Of a DNA stretch of 64,000 nt, positions 12,843-23,816 are shown piece by piece; the stretch's first letter is position 1; each line of letters begins with the position of its first letter. The DNA comes from Irpex lacteus (taxonomy: Eukaryota; Basidiomycota; Agaricomycetes; Polyporales; Irpicaceae), in NCBI GenBank assembly GCA_001986395.2, contig MQVO02000003.1:1984001-2048000 (forward strand). Direction: 5' to 3'. Position numbers and translations under genes: made by a program. The notes beneath the pieces were generated by a model, which was not told the origin of the DNA, ran no database searches, and was given only the letters and a program-made list of their open reading frames with translations.

Positions 12843-13904
12843 TTGTGAATCGCCAGGTTCGATCTAGGATCATGAAACCGCCGCTATCGTCAGCCAGCAT
12901 CATCCGCGAAATAGCCAAAACAGTCACGTCGCCATTAAATATTGTCACGCGAGGGCAAACTCACAGGTAAAGAATATATATTTGACGGAAATACAAATGC
13001 ATCATGTACGCAATCAAGTCTACCCAATTAATCTACACGCAGTTACAAACGAGCTGTTTCGGGCTTACCTGCACACAACACCGACTGTCAGAGTTCGAAA
13101 TCTCAAATGAGACTCACCTTAGAAGAGTAGCGAAGCGGAGGACTGCGTATGCGTAGCTTATAACGGGGTACGTACCTTCAATAGTACCGTAGAATTACAT
13201 TAGTCACTGGCCGTGTACTCACCTGTAGCCACTGCAAAGGGGACTTGAGGGTAGGTAGTTCACCGGTAGAGAAGCCGCAGTCACATAAAACTAGAGTAAA
13301 GGCTGCGACATCGCACTACTTATCCTTGACGGGATGAATGTAGTGCAACATCGTGGCGGCTGTGGCATCTTCAAATCCGGTGTATAGTCGGCGGGTGAGC
13401 CATGTCAGCTCTCCATGGACGTCCAGACATGTCGCGACCGCGTCGACCGCGGACCCATCGGATCCAGCGCGTCTACGAGGTATACGGGGTCCTGGAAGTC
13501 AATGATTGTAGTGTCTTCAGTTCGTACGGTACTGTATCGCAATATGACTTGCAACAAAGTGTGCGGAACTTGATTACGATGCGGAAATGGTCCCTACAGC
13601 TGCGTCGACACGCGAAATGTATGATTCTTCTCAAATTTCCTATCAAAAAGGGCTTTTCGAGTGTTCTGTCGTTAGTTGCGAGGCTGGGCAGGATGCATGA
13701 ATACATTACCGGTCAGTCTTGTGGCAGCTCATAACTGAGCGAAAGGTGGGCGAGTAGTTGCCATGGCTGATCAATTCCTCAAAGGCTGCTCAGCGCTGGC
13801 AAAGCCTTGCCAACCCTTTACGAGCGCCAAAAGACCTGCCCAACTGGGAAGGGTTACGCATCTCAACCCGAATTCGCTGATGGGGAATCTCCCCCCGAGG
13901 CCTC

Positions 13905-13911
13905 TATAAAT
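13905..13911 (+). promoter_or_regulatory. TATA box of the 14354 gene
   Basis: TATAAAT is followed by a pyrimidine-rich stretch (about 13915-13980). It lies 443 nt before the first codon of the gene at 14354, so the leader is long and may contain a short ATG-initiated upstream frame near 13935 and an intron ending at the TTTCGCAG acceptor at 14295. Confidence 0.5.
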
Positions 13912-14353
13912 CCCTTCATCACTCTTCTCCGTTCATGCGTCACCCTTGCCCGCTAATCTAACCTCCCTCTCCTTCTTTGTATCCCCGCGGGAGCAAAGCA
14001 ACATACCCATAATCCCGCAGCGACACCCCAGCCTTGCCACTCTCTTTGGCGAGGTCCAGTACGTTAATCATTTTGTGTACCAGTACTTCTAGCCTATTTG
14101 GTACGCCAGTGCGTTGATCGAGAGCGAGTTCTTTGTATTTACAAGCATATGTGCAGCGTATAACTTCCCACGAGTAATCTCACGACAAGAAACGCAAGAC
14201 AAGGACATCTGGATTCAGCTTGAATTTGTGATTGTGTCTTGTGTGTATATCACCATAACGCTATCGTTTCTCGTCTACTGACTGCTGTTTCGCAGTGTGG
14301 CCTGATTTCCTTCACTCTTCCCCTTCCCCAGCATACCCTTTACGCCATCAGAT

Positions 14354-17300
14354 ATGCCACAGGCGTATTTCACTTCCCCAAAACGCGGGCAAGGTAGGTA
14401 TTTCTCGTTGCCTACGAGTCTCATTACTTTGCTCATTATCCCAAGAGTCGCCTCCAGGCCACAGAAAGAGCCCTAGGACCCATAGAAGTGGTCGATCGTC
14501 GAAGATAGTAAGTGTACACTGACGCGTCGAGAAACAACTCTCTTGGCAGATCTTACTCATGTACACGCCACAGACGAGCCCAACGCCACTCTCGCCGAAG
14601 GAGCTGGCCAACTATATTCTTGAACGTGGAAACAATGCAACCTCACCCATTATTGCGAAGATGGTCCTGGACCAACATTTAGATTCTCGTGCGCTCGCTG
14701 AGTTTGCGGACGAATCAGATTCGGAGGAGCAGTTCACCAGTCTTAGGTTTGTTACCCTCGGCAATAAATACGTTGTATATTTCTGACGTTACTTTTTATA
14801 GTGTGTTGGGCAACAAGGACCTTGCAGACGACTTCTTGAGGACAACGAGCCCACTTCGACACAAGTTACCACCGCTAGATGTATCGAGAAGTGTACGACC
14901 GTCGTTGATGGAAATCGCGTCGCTACTGGAGCACGCCGAGTTCACCGCCATCTCGCCCGCCTCAACTGCTCCCGCCTTCATGACACCGCTACTCTCGCCT
15001 TCTATCCCCGAATGGGACCTGGAGGATCCGAATTCCCCTGAGGACTTGGAGATATTCGCCCCCATGCAAAGCGCTATGGACGATAGCGACGACGACGATT
15101 TGCTGCACTCGCCAGGCTTGAGGAACTTCCGTGTCTCAGGGCCGCCCTCGTCAGACGATCTACGGGGAGTGTACTCGTCTCTTCTACGCCCGGCGGTTCC
15201 TCCATTCACACCCGAAACCATGCCTCTACTCTCCGCTCTTGACATGCACCAGCCCTACGGCATATCACCTAGCTCATCGCAAGGTGGTGCTGACGGATTA
15301 GGAGACCCTCCTGGTCATATCCAGGCTGATCTTCTGAACCGTCGGAGATCACCTGGAGAAGATGGCAAGGCCCCTCGAACTTCAGTCACCGAAGAAGCTC
15401 AGGAGCCTTCTGCACCCCGTATGTCTCGAGCGACGAGCAAGATGTCTATGTTCGGAACGGATAGTATCACCCAGCCGCACTCCCGCCCTTCTAGCTGCCC
15501 TCCTCGTGCAGACCGGCCGCGAATTATTATCCCCGATACCTTTTGGCAGCCGCTGCCGCGACGTCCACCACCTCAGCGCACATACGCGGAAGCGGGGGTT
15601 CAGACAGAGGTTATAGAGGTGCCTGTAGTGGTCGATCAGCCAGCGAGCCACTCTGTCGAGGTCGTGTCTGACGCAGAAGACACGTCGTATCATGACGCCC
15701 GAAGCACACACAGCACTACGGAAAGTGTTCGTGATACGGACGAGGAGACGGACGAGTTCCATGACTTGTCGCAGTCCGGTGGTGAGGAGCACACCTCTGC
15801 TCCGAACACCCCCAAGCCGTCATCGAAAAGTGAACTGCCCGCTGACGTACTCACTCCTCGCGCTTCTAATACCCCAGCCGCTGCCAAACCAGTCGGCCTT
15901 CCAGTTGAGAACCTTCAGGTTCAGCGACTGAAAGCGGACCATGCCACGGCTAGCTCCTCACCAGTCGCACCGATCCTCACCCGTACTACCAGCGAACCTC
16001 AGCGAACTACTAGCAAGAAGGCGCAGAAGGGACTTGCGTTGGACACAAAACGTGTGCAATCATCCGCTGGCAGCTCATCATCCCAAGCGCCGAAGTCAGC
16101 TCCACCTCAGCCGGCACCTACATTGCATGCCACCAAACCCTCCAGAAATTCGAGTTCAAAGACTAATAAGACGACCAATAAGTTTACGGCTACGAAGGCG
16201 GCTATCTCAGCTTCTCGCGCACCTCAGACCATTACCGCCGCAAAGAAGGTGCCGGATACGGCGAAAGCGAACGAGAAGCGGTCTACGGCCAAAGAGCCTC
16301 TGCGTACTGCTCACGTTCCAGAGACCTCGTCGTCAAGCACAGTCACCTCTGAGATTGCTACGGCTCACGACGCACCTACATCCGACCCAATCAGCAACGC
16401 CGAACCGGCCGTTCATCCCGAGGTTCACGTCGACGATAACTCGAAAGCTTCCCAAGAAAGTACCATCGCTCTGGTGGATGTATCCGAGACCCCTGCAGTA
16501 CCTGACAAGGCTGAGTCTGGTGAAGACAAGGTCCCATCGAAGAGCAACGAGTCAGAGCCGCTGGCAGCTCAAGTTGCTATCTCATCCGTCGAGCCTGCGA
16601 AGACCGACTCGCCAGATACCGTCGACAACTCGCAGGAATCTACACAGACGACTCCTACGCTACCAGGCGACACGGAACAGGCCGATCAGCAAACCGATAC
16701 GGACGGAGAGGCCTCACGCTCGAAGCTAGGGAAGGGCAAGGAGCCTGATTCTAGCAACGCCAGTACACCTACTCCGATCGCCAAGGCACCTCTACTCGTC
16801 GTGGCTACTACCGGCTCTGGAGAATCTACGCTCGCCGACGAGCTCAGTTCGGAAGCACAGGAGCAGGTTAACTCCGCCTTGTCGTCTTCTATCTTGCCAG
16901 ATACGACCTCTTCCGAAGGCGTATCGTCGTCCGAGTCGGCAGAGGAACATGCGGATGCCGAGAAGCGTGTCGTGGCCGTTAGCGAGCAGAGTACCACAAA
17001 CCAGCCACCATCTGCCTCCACCACTGTCGACTCTACTGCGCTAAAGGCGGATACTCCTGATGACGCCGCCGCTACCGAGGATACCTCTGATCCGACTAAG
17101 ACCTCTAACACAGGCGATGCAACGTCTCGTACAGCACCAGAACAAACCACTCCGGAGGGCTTTATGCACATACAGCGTTCCGACACAATCGAGCCATTTG
17201 AGACCATCGACAAGAACGAGGCACAAGGCGCCGGCGAACAGGCTGGTGATGACGACCTCGGTAGCCCCTGGACCGATCAGAACGTTGCAGCCTCTACCGT

Positions 17301-18444
17301 GGTAGTCCCTACGTTTGAGACCCCTGAGAAGCCGAAGGAGAGTAGAGACGACGCGGAAGTGCAGATGGAGGCGATTCTCGAGAACCACAAGTCGACAGAA
17401 CTGTCCGAAAATGTTGCACAACCTGAGCCTATGGGAGATGCAGCGTCGGTAGAGCCGTCGAAGCAGACGCAGGTCGACACTCCAGCTCTCGAACCCTTGA
17501 CGAGCCCTCTCGAGAACACCGTGATTGTCCAGTCTTCCCCCCGCTCATCAGACGACGTGGCCTCTGCTCAAGAATCACAGCCTACGGAATCAGCCCAATC
17601 AGACCAAAATTCGCGGCTCGAGAACCCGGCCATCTCACGTGTTCTTGCCACAGAGTCCCTCGAACGAGATCAGTCGCATTCGACGGATCCACAGACCGAG
17701 GATGGTGGTGATGTGTCCAATGCAGACGGTGGAGAAGATGTCAACGAGAAAAATCTGACTAAAAACCAGAAGAAGAAGAGGAGGAGGCAAGAGGCGGCTG
17801 CGAAGAAGGCTGCCGAGGAGGAGGCTGCGAAGAAAGAGCTAGAGGAGAAAGAGGAGAAGCGGAAGGCTGCGGAGGAGGCTGCGGCCGCTGCGTTGAAGGA
17901 GGCAGAGGAGGCGGAAGCAGCCAGGAAGACGGAAGAGGGAGAGGCCGAAAAGCAAAGACGAGCAGAAGAGGACGCTTTAGCGAAGAGGAAGGAAGTGGAG
18001 AGGGTTGCCGCTCTGGAGGCCAAGAAGACTGCCGACGCGGAGGAGAGAAAGCAAGCAACAGCGGCCGATAAACAGAGACTGCACCAGCAGCAGACACGAC
18101 AAGCGTCATCGGGTGGAAGTGTGCGGAACGCACAGATTTCTCGACAGCAAGGTGGGCCATGGCAGCAGCACTCGCCTGCTATACGAACGCAGCCACAAGT
18201 GACTACCAATCCGAAATCGTTCAAGCAGGACCTAGAGGCTGGCCCGAATCCTAGTCCGGTAGGGAGTCCACGTGCGAGGAGCCTGTTAAGGGCGCACTCT
18301 GATATTGAGAGCCAGAATCGAGTCGTCCTAGGAAGTCTCAAGGAGCGATCGGAGTCACCTTCGTCGACTACCTCAAAGGACTCGAGCTTGATCGCTGGCG
18401 TTGCTAGTACCGCAGCTAGCTTTTGGGATAAGCTTCGAAGATAG
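14354..18444 (+). CDS. Large low-complexity protein with charged helical C-terminal region
   Basis: Exons 14354-14393, 14446-14507, 14550-14746 and 14802-18444 encode 1313 residues in one phase. I recognise no catalytic domain. Residues 1-80 are basic and then partly helical (ELANYILERGN). About 150-1080 is a long Ser/Thr/Pro/Glu-rich, presumably disordered part with many SP/TP sites. About 1085-1192 is an almost uninterrupted Lys/Glu/Ala/Arg run beginning TKNQKKKRRRQEAAAKK, which predicts a long coiled coil or single alpha-helix. The last 120 residues are again Ser-rich and end WDKLRR. The family is probably a conserved basidiomycete hypothetical; a scaffold or cytoskeletal role is only a guess. 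Several long antisense frames over this gene are composition artefacts. A TATA box lies at 13905. Confidence 0.85.
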
Positions 18445-18958
18445 GAGTGCTCTTTGTCGAACCCTGGCTGGTTTTAGACACTAGTACTGACCATCCGTTT
18501 TCTACTTATATTTGTTCCACTCCCTGATGTTGTAGCTATAGACTGTCATCGCGTTTCGATGTTTTCGTATTCTTTTCTCCAGGTTTCGTGATTGAATTTT
18601 GTGCATGTATTCGGGCTCACCGTCTCGTTGCTTTCTTGCTTTCTTGGGTCTTTCATAGCACTTGTACACGTATCCCTCTATTTCTTGGTTCTTTGTATGT
18701 CTCTCTCACGTATCATTACCGGTGTATCACTTCATACCCATGTTTATGAGATTATGTCATTCACGTTTTTCGTATACGCTGTACTCTAATTCAGACCAGT
18801 GTTACTTCTGACTACACCATCTTCTCTCAGACTGAGCGTGCGGGTCACCACAATATGGCAGGTTGCCTTGCAATATCCGAGGTTTCTTGTCTTACAATCT
18901 GACGTCGACGAAGGGGTCACGGCGTGGTTGGAAATTGACTATCGCCGTACCCACGTTC
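18445..18958. other. Convergent 3' spacer
   Basis: This 514 bp spacer lies between the stop codons of the large low-complexity protein and the MYND gene. It is T-rich after 18470, as in a fungal 3' UTR. No gene seen. Confidence 0.6.
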
Positions 18959-20116
18959 TCAGAACGTAGGCTCAAAACAAATCCTCTTATGCGTAGACCA
19001 CGCCAGCTTCTGATGGTCCCTATTACACTGGAGTCGTAATCATGTTAGCCAGCCCTCAACAATGTATCTTTGTCACACCTGGAGACGTCAATAAGAAGAC
19101 TTAAAAAAGCGATACTTACGAATAATGCGCTCTTGCATCGCGAGCACTTCATAAGGTCACCACTCGTGCGCGCCTTGTTGCATCCCGGTGCCGAACATTC
19201 TTCGAGGGGTGATATAAGCTTATTACGAACCATAGAAAGCGGTTGAGCCATCGACCTGATATGGTCCACACATCAATACCATGAGAGATATAGGAACCTG
19301 AGACGGCGAAAGACTTACACATCCCCGGTCAATAACCACATGACCCTCTCGCTTGCATCGCTAGCCAGTCGTCCTCTGAAAGCAGGCTTCCTGACCCACT
19401 GCCTCACAAACGGGAGCAACTTATTCTTATCTTCCACGTTCACGTCGTTTGTGCCTTGAACGAGTAAGAGGGTGGCGAGAAATTGACATGTCTCGGCGAT
19501 AGAATCTGCGTGGCTTTCAGCAGAGAGTGCGGCGGCGTAAGTGGCCGCGCGTGAGGTGTACAGGGAGGCAAGGGAGGGTGAGTGGGCTGCTGGTGTAGAG
19601 AGGAAGCGCATAAAGTATGGGCTGTTTCGAAGACTACGATGAGAATCATGCAGGGAACCAGAGACTGAGGGAGAATTCACGTGTAAGAGATGATGTTGAC
19701 TATGCGAGCCGTTTGTGTTAATGCCCCTGAGCCGTCTGCGCGGAATTTAGCGACCAACTCGGGGAGGTGTTTAGCTGCTAGTTCACTGTAGGACATAATA
19801 TTAGTGACAAATGTAAACTAAAGTGCAGAAAACGCGTGGATAAAGGAAGAGACGCGTCTTGACGCGTGGATGTCGCTCATACTTACTGCCACACAGGATC
19901 CTGCTGCGGCCGTGGCAGGCGTTGTGCGTATCCCAGCTACTTTCATTGTTAGCTCATCATCCTGAGAGCGGTATAAAACCTCAAACGTACCAAGATTTGC
20001 AACTGTTCTGCTCCGCCCTCCTCATCCGTCATCGCCAGTCTGAAGAACTCTTCAGTAGATAGTGTGCCATCGCTAAGCAACTGGCTAGCTTGCTGGGCCC
20101 AAGCTGCATTCATCAT
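18959..20116 (-). CDS. MYND-type zinc finger protein
   Basis: Six exons (20116-19991, 19936-19887, 19785-19681, 19633-19319, 19255-19120, 19027-18959) encode 266 residues. The N-terminal 200 residues are helical without a domain I can name. The C-terminus is a MYND zinc finger, a protein-interaction module. Ligands are Cys219, Cys224, Cys236, Cys239, Cys245, His249, His257 and Cys261, within CSAPGCNK, CSRCKSALF and CNRDHQKLAWSTHKRIC. The seventh ligand is His249 where most MYND fingers have Cys. An intron splits the finger between Phe244 and Cys245. The start was taken as the first of two adjacent ATGs. Partner proteins cannot be deduced. Confidence 0.88.
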
Positions 20117-21263
20117 TGTGTTCATCGTTAGTAGCTTTGCTAGTCACTGTCGAGACTAAGAGTTCCAACGTGTGGTCGTGGTTCCAACCAAAGATTGAAA
20201 AGCAAGGCGAACTGTGCGACTCGTTTACATAAAAGTGCGCGCCACTGACGGTAAGCAATGAAAATGCCGACGCGAACGAGCTTTTCGGGGCGCCAGGGGC
20301 GCCAGGGGCGCTCAACGATCGACGATCGGGGTACGATTGATGCGCCGTCTACTCGTATACACGAGGCTCAGGTACATAAACTCGCCGGGGACCTCAGGTC
20401 TGCGGCTTAAAGTACCGCAGGCCAGCGCAAATAAACTCGCTATTTGTTTCTCTGCAAATTACGGAGCTATCATATAGACACGCGACCATCTCGCCTGATT
20501 GACATCAAGGTAGGATGTTTCACAGAATAGTGTGAGGGGGACTTGGAGGATATGAACGCAGAACAAGTGTCAACGGAGATGATAGGTAACCTAAGTCAGA
20601 TTCAGGTATATTTGTGGTTCTTCTCCTAGCCGTTGCGTAGAGCAGTGCTTGACAGCCATAAATTTGGCGAGGCCCAGCCATTGGTAAGTATCCAAGATGG
20701 TTTCGCTCTCAGGGGCCAAGATCACGGTGTAGGCTACTCGTCAAGGTCAGAGTGGGGGCACTAATCGTAGTGGTATGAGAGATCACGAGTGTGAGGGAGA
20801 GCAGCTGGTTGTGGATAGTCGGAGGGGCCGTGACCGGGGTGAAGAGAGAAGCTTGACGTGGGTGCTGCGAAGGGAAAGCAGGGGCATGGGTCACCAGTGA
20901 CCACACGGATGAGCTAAGCAGAGAAGAACTTGCAGCAGAAATCAACGTCGTTGTCTTCGCAGGGGGTGCAGAAAGGAGAATGTTCTAGATATCCAACGGG
21001 TAGCTTGAGCGAGGCAGGAACCAAAAGTTTCCAGTACTAGCGAGTAGCCGGGCGGCAGTCGAGGATGGGAGTAGGGTGGAGGGGGATGTCGAGCCTTGAG
21101 GGGGAGAACGAAGGGTTTATATACCGCTTGCCTGAGATATGCGGTAAATGTCGGGTGTGGACCTGGTGTGGTGACCGTTGCTTGGATTGACAGCTGGACT
21201 GCATTTGGCTCGTGACACCTACAGGATACGTCTAATTCAAAAAGAGGAATGAATGGCGATGCC

Positions 21264-21486
21264 AGATCTGTACCTATACATGCACCAGATATTTGAGAGG
21301 GACGTATGAGATCCAGGGACCCTATTGGACTCAGACGTTTGACCGAGTGTGAGACCAAGGATTTGGCCTGTCCAAACCGTCAGTGTCCGAGTTAGGGACC
21401 AGAATCCAGATGCGCATCTACGAGAATTGAACGGCGAGACGAGATCTGTACCTGCTGTATGAGATGGACGAGACTAGATCTGTACC
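21264..21486 (+). repeat. Short direct repeats AGATCTGTACC
   Basis: AGATCTGTACC occurs at 21264-21274, 21442-21452 and 21476-21486. The last two copies are followed by related GAGATG(A/G)ACGAGAC text. This looks like a decayed minisatellite or mobile-element relic. Confidence 0.55.
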
Positions 21487-21551
21487 AGTACCTGTCTGAG
21501 ATGAACGAGACGAGACGTCTGAGATGTGAGATATGTGTGTGTGAGATTCCC

Positions 21552-21620
21552 GGTCACGGTGACCCTATTGCATCTGGCCTTGAGCGGACAACTGGAATGA
21601 GGTCACGGTACACCGTGACC
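21552..21620. repeat. Paired GGTCACGGT palindromes
   Basis: GGTCACGGTGACC (21552-21564) is an odd palindrome with a single central base. GGTCACGGTACACCGTGACC (21601-21620) has perfect 9-bp arms around AC. Both share the half-site GGTCACGGT, 49 bp apart. Confidence 0.7.
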
Positions 21621-23730
21621 TCACCCACCGGCGGAGAGATCTTGCGTTGGGACTTGTGGTCATGGACTTGGCCTACCACGGAGACCTACGATGACATATT
21701 GAGTTCCAGATGTGCAGCCCACAGAGCGCGCTGAAGGAGTTCGTACCTACTGTGAGATGTGAATTGACCGGGTATCTGGATTTTGGACGTCATACATACC
21801 GACAGTACTAGTCTATCTTGTATCTCGTTGAGGTTTACCGGTGAATATTGAATGGCTTACGTCTGTGAGATTCTGTGTTTTGACGTTGAGCTCAGAGATA
21901 TATTGAACTTACCTAGTACACTGTGTACAGCGGCCAATAAAGTCTACAACCTCTAAGGGTAATGACCCGTAAAGCGAAAGGACATTCATGAGTACTTAAC
22001 ATCGCCGCACATAGGGAGACTGACCCAACAGAGCTCCAAGCAACAGAATATTGCTGTGGATGAGCAGTGGCCCCGTGTCCCGTCAGGTGCACTGAACCTA
22101 CCATCGCACCTCAGCTCACTCGCCATCCGATCAAAACTTGACTGCCTTGACTTACCATTTCAAGCAGTAAACCTCTCCCAGAATGAGCCCCTATCGGGCC
22201 TATCCATATGTCAAGATAATATCCGCGGACCAAAGTAGTAGCAGATCTCCATATGCATATGTCTGAAATTCATATGACAGATTCCTTTCTTCCGACATCG
22301 TATGTTCCGCACCAGTACTGAATTTGTATTGCCCAGGCTTGCCATACATAGACGTATTCGCAAATGTCAAATGGGATAGGTCGAACGGCCCTCGGAGTCC
22401 CTCGATACTATATCTGATTGTTGGAATATCATACGGTACACGAGTGTGTGCTGACCGTCGCGCCGAGCCGTGGTAAGGTATGCTACTAAGTTGCAGCGTT
22501 TCTGGCTGGAGGTACCGTACCGGTGGGGCAACAGAAATAGGGCGGAGGGGTGAGAAGCTAGACCTTGGAGCCATCAGGTACTTTGGGCTTGGTACCGCGG
22601 AGGAATACTGAATGGAGGAGTTTACGGCTTCAGCGGATTGAATGTAGTGCGTACTAGACGGAGCCCTTGAGCACTCTCGGGCGAAATACTAACGGCAGTT
22701 GAGTAACGTTCTATCTATCGGACATAACAACAAGACGCAACATACTAACGAGTGAACAATGACGGCCAAATGACGGCTGAGGTAGAGATATGCACCTGCG
22801 CAGCCACCGGTGCCGGGGAGGATGTGAATTATCTAGGGGCCAGCACCCTAATAATGGATCGATAACGGGTACGGAGCATATCCTAGGGGTGCATAAGCAG
22901 CCGTCCGTCAACGGACTGTTATTGAACAATCACGTACTATGGACTTATTTAGTGCGGTACGGTGTGTTTCTCCTGATTCCTACGAAGGTCCGGTTGGGAT
23001 TCTCCGTTCAACTTCACCGCGACGAGAGGCGAGATGCGGGGTGGGATGAAGGCTGAAGATTCTCAATAGCAGTGCCCCATGGGGGGTATGGGCTGGAATA
23101 GACCATGGTAGACCAAGGCGAGAATAGGCCGGCTGAGGGTTGTTTTCTTGTGGGATGTTTATGTTTATCAGCGGCACGGAACGGCGGGGCGAGGTTCGAG
23201 TTCGTGAAGCCTGGATGCGAGCTTCGCGAAGCGCTGACCCTAATGTATGCTTAACCGTGTGAAGCCTCCGAAGAGATGTCGCGAAGTATGTTCGTGGGTG
23301 TACTGAACGCAAGTCGAGAGGCCGGGGACATGTTGCCTGACATACAGTTGGGGAGAGCCAAGGTGTCTAGACGGTGGCTGGATTTGTTGTAAAGTGAATT
23401 GAGGACAGCCACGAAGTCGAGTAGTCGGATGGGCTTGGGTGGATGTGACAGCTCGGGTGGCCAGCTGATTGAGGGGACTGAACCGGAAGACGGTCTGGAC
23501 AATCGGCCCTTGCGATTGGTCGCTAACAGGATCGAGGTCCCAGTGATGGGCGGGATCTGAGATTATCTGCCATCAATGGACCCTGATTGGCTCGGCGCGT
23601 CCGATGACCTTTGGTCGTTCGTGGCTCGCACCGTCACCGTCGCATACACACCACCAGTCACAGTGCTCGAGACCTCGTCCTCTGACATATCCTTTGACAT
23701 ATCCAAGGACAGAAAATCCGCCATGCTTGC

Positions 23731-23738
23731 TATAAATA
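23731..23738 (+). promoter_or_regulatory. TATA box of phosphoketolase
   Basis: TATAAATA lies 86 nt upstream of the phosphoketolase ATG. It is followed by a C/CT-rich leader (CCCCTCCCC and CCACCA runs), the layout of a strongly expressed fungal promoter. The start codon context GCCATGGG is a near-ideal initiation context. Confidence 0.7.
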
Positions 23739-23816
23739 CTCGATCCCCTCCCCGCTCCACACACATCACCCGCACATCCACCTCCTCTACCACCACCACT
23801 ACCCCTTACACCAGCC

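Larger units (their letters stand above)
11425..14353. other. Gene-poor region with small hairpins
   Basis: This 2.9 kb region lies between the amine oxidase stop and the next start. The longest open frame (ATG 13402, 110 codons) has no recognisable domain, and I do not call it. From 12725 to 12842 there are three small stem-loops built on CTTGC/GCAAG, with another at 13797-13812. The right end (13905 onward) is the promoter and leader of the next gene. Confidence 0.5.
20117..23816. other. Gene-poor region before phosphoketolase
   Basis: This 3.7 kb region has no convincing gene. Open frames up to 138 codons on the minus strand (near 20942-21358) lack splice-supported continuation or domain content. 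Part of it (21264-21620) is built from short repeated words and palindromes, listed separately. The right end holds the phosphoketolase promoter (TATA at 23731). Confidence 0.5.

Noticed and set aside
12853..12870. tRNA-like GGTTCGATCTAGG
   Set aside because: It departs from the B box consensus and no cloverleaf is possible with the flanking sequence.
13402..13734. 110-codon ATG frame in the 11.4-14.3 kb gap
   Set aside because: No domain, no conserved-looking features, and codon content unlike the flanking genes.
14295..14507. Possible upstream frame overlapping the start at 14354
   Set aside because: It begins with GTG, not ATG, directly at a likely splice acceptor, so it is not a credible upstream ORF.
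17670..18341. 223-codon antisense frame rich in Ser/Ala
   Set aside because: It is the complement of the Lys/Glu/Ala repeat region of the large low-complexity protein; composition artefact.
20942..21358. 138-codon minus-strand frame
   Set aside because: No recognisable domain, Pro/Arg/His-rich composition typical of non-coding frames, and it lies next to short repeats.
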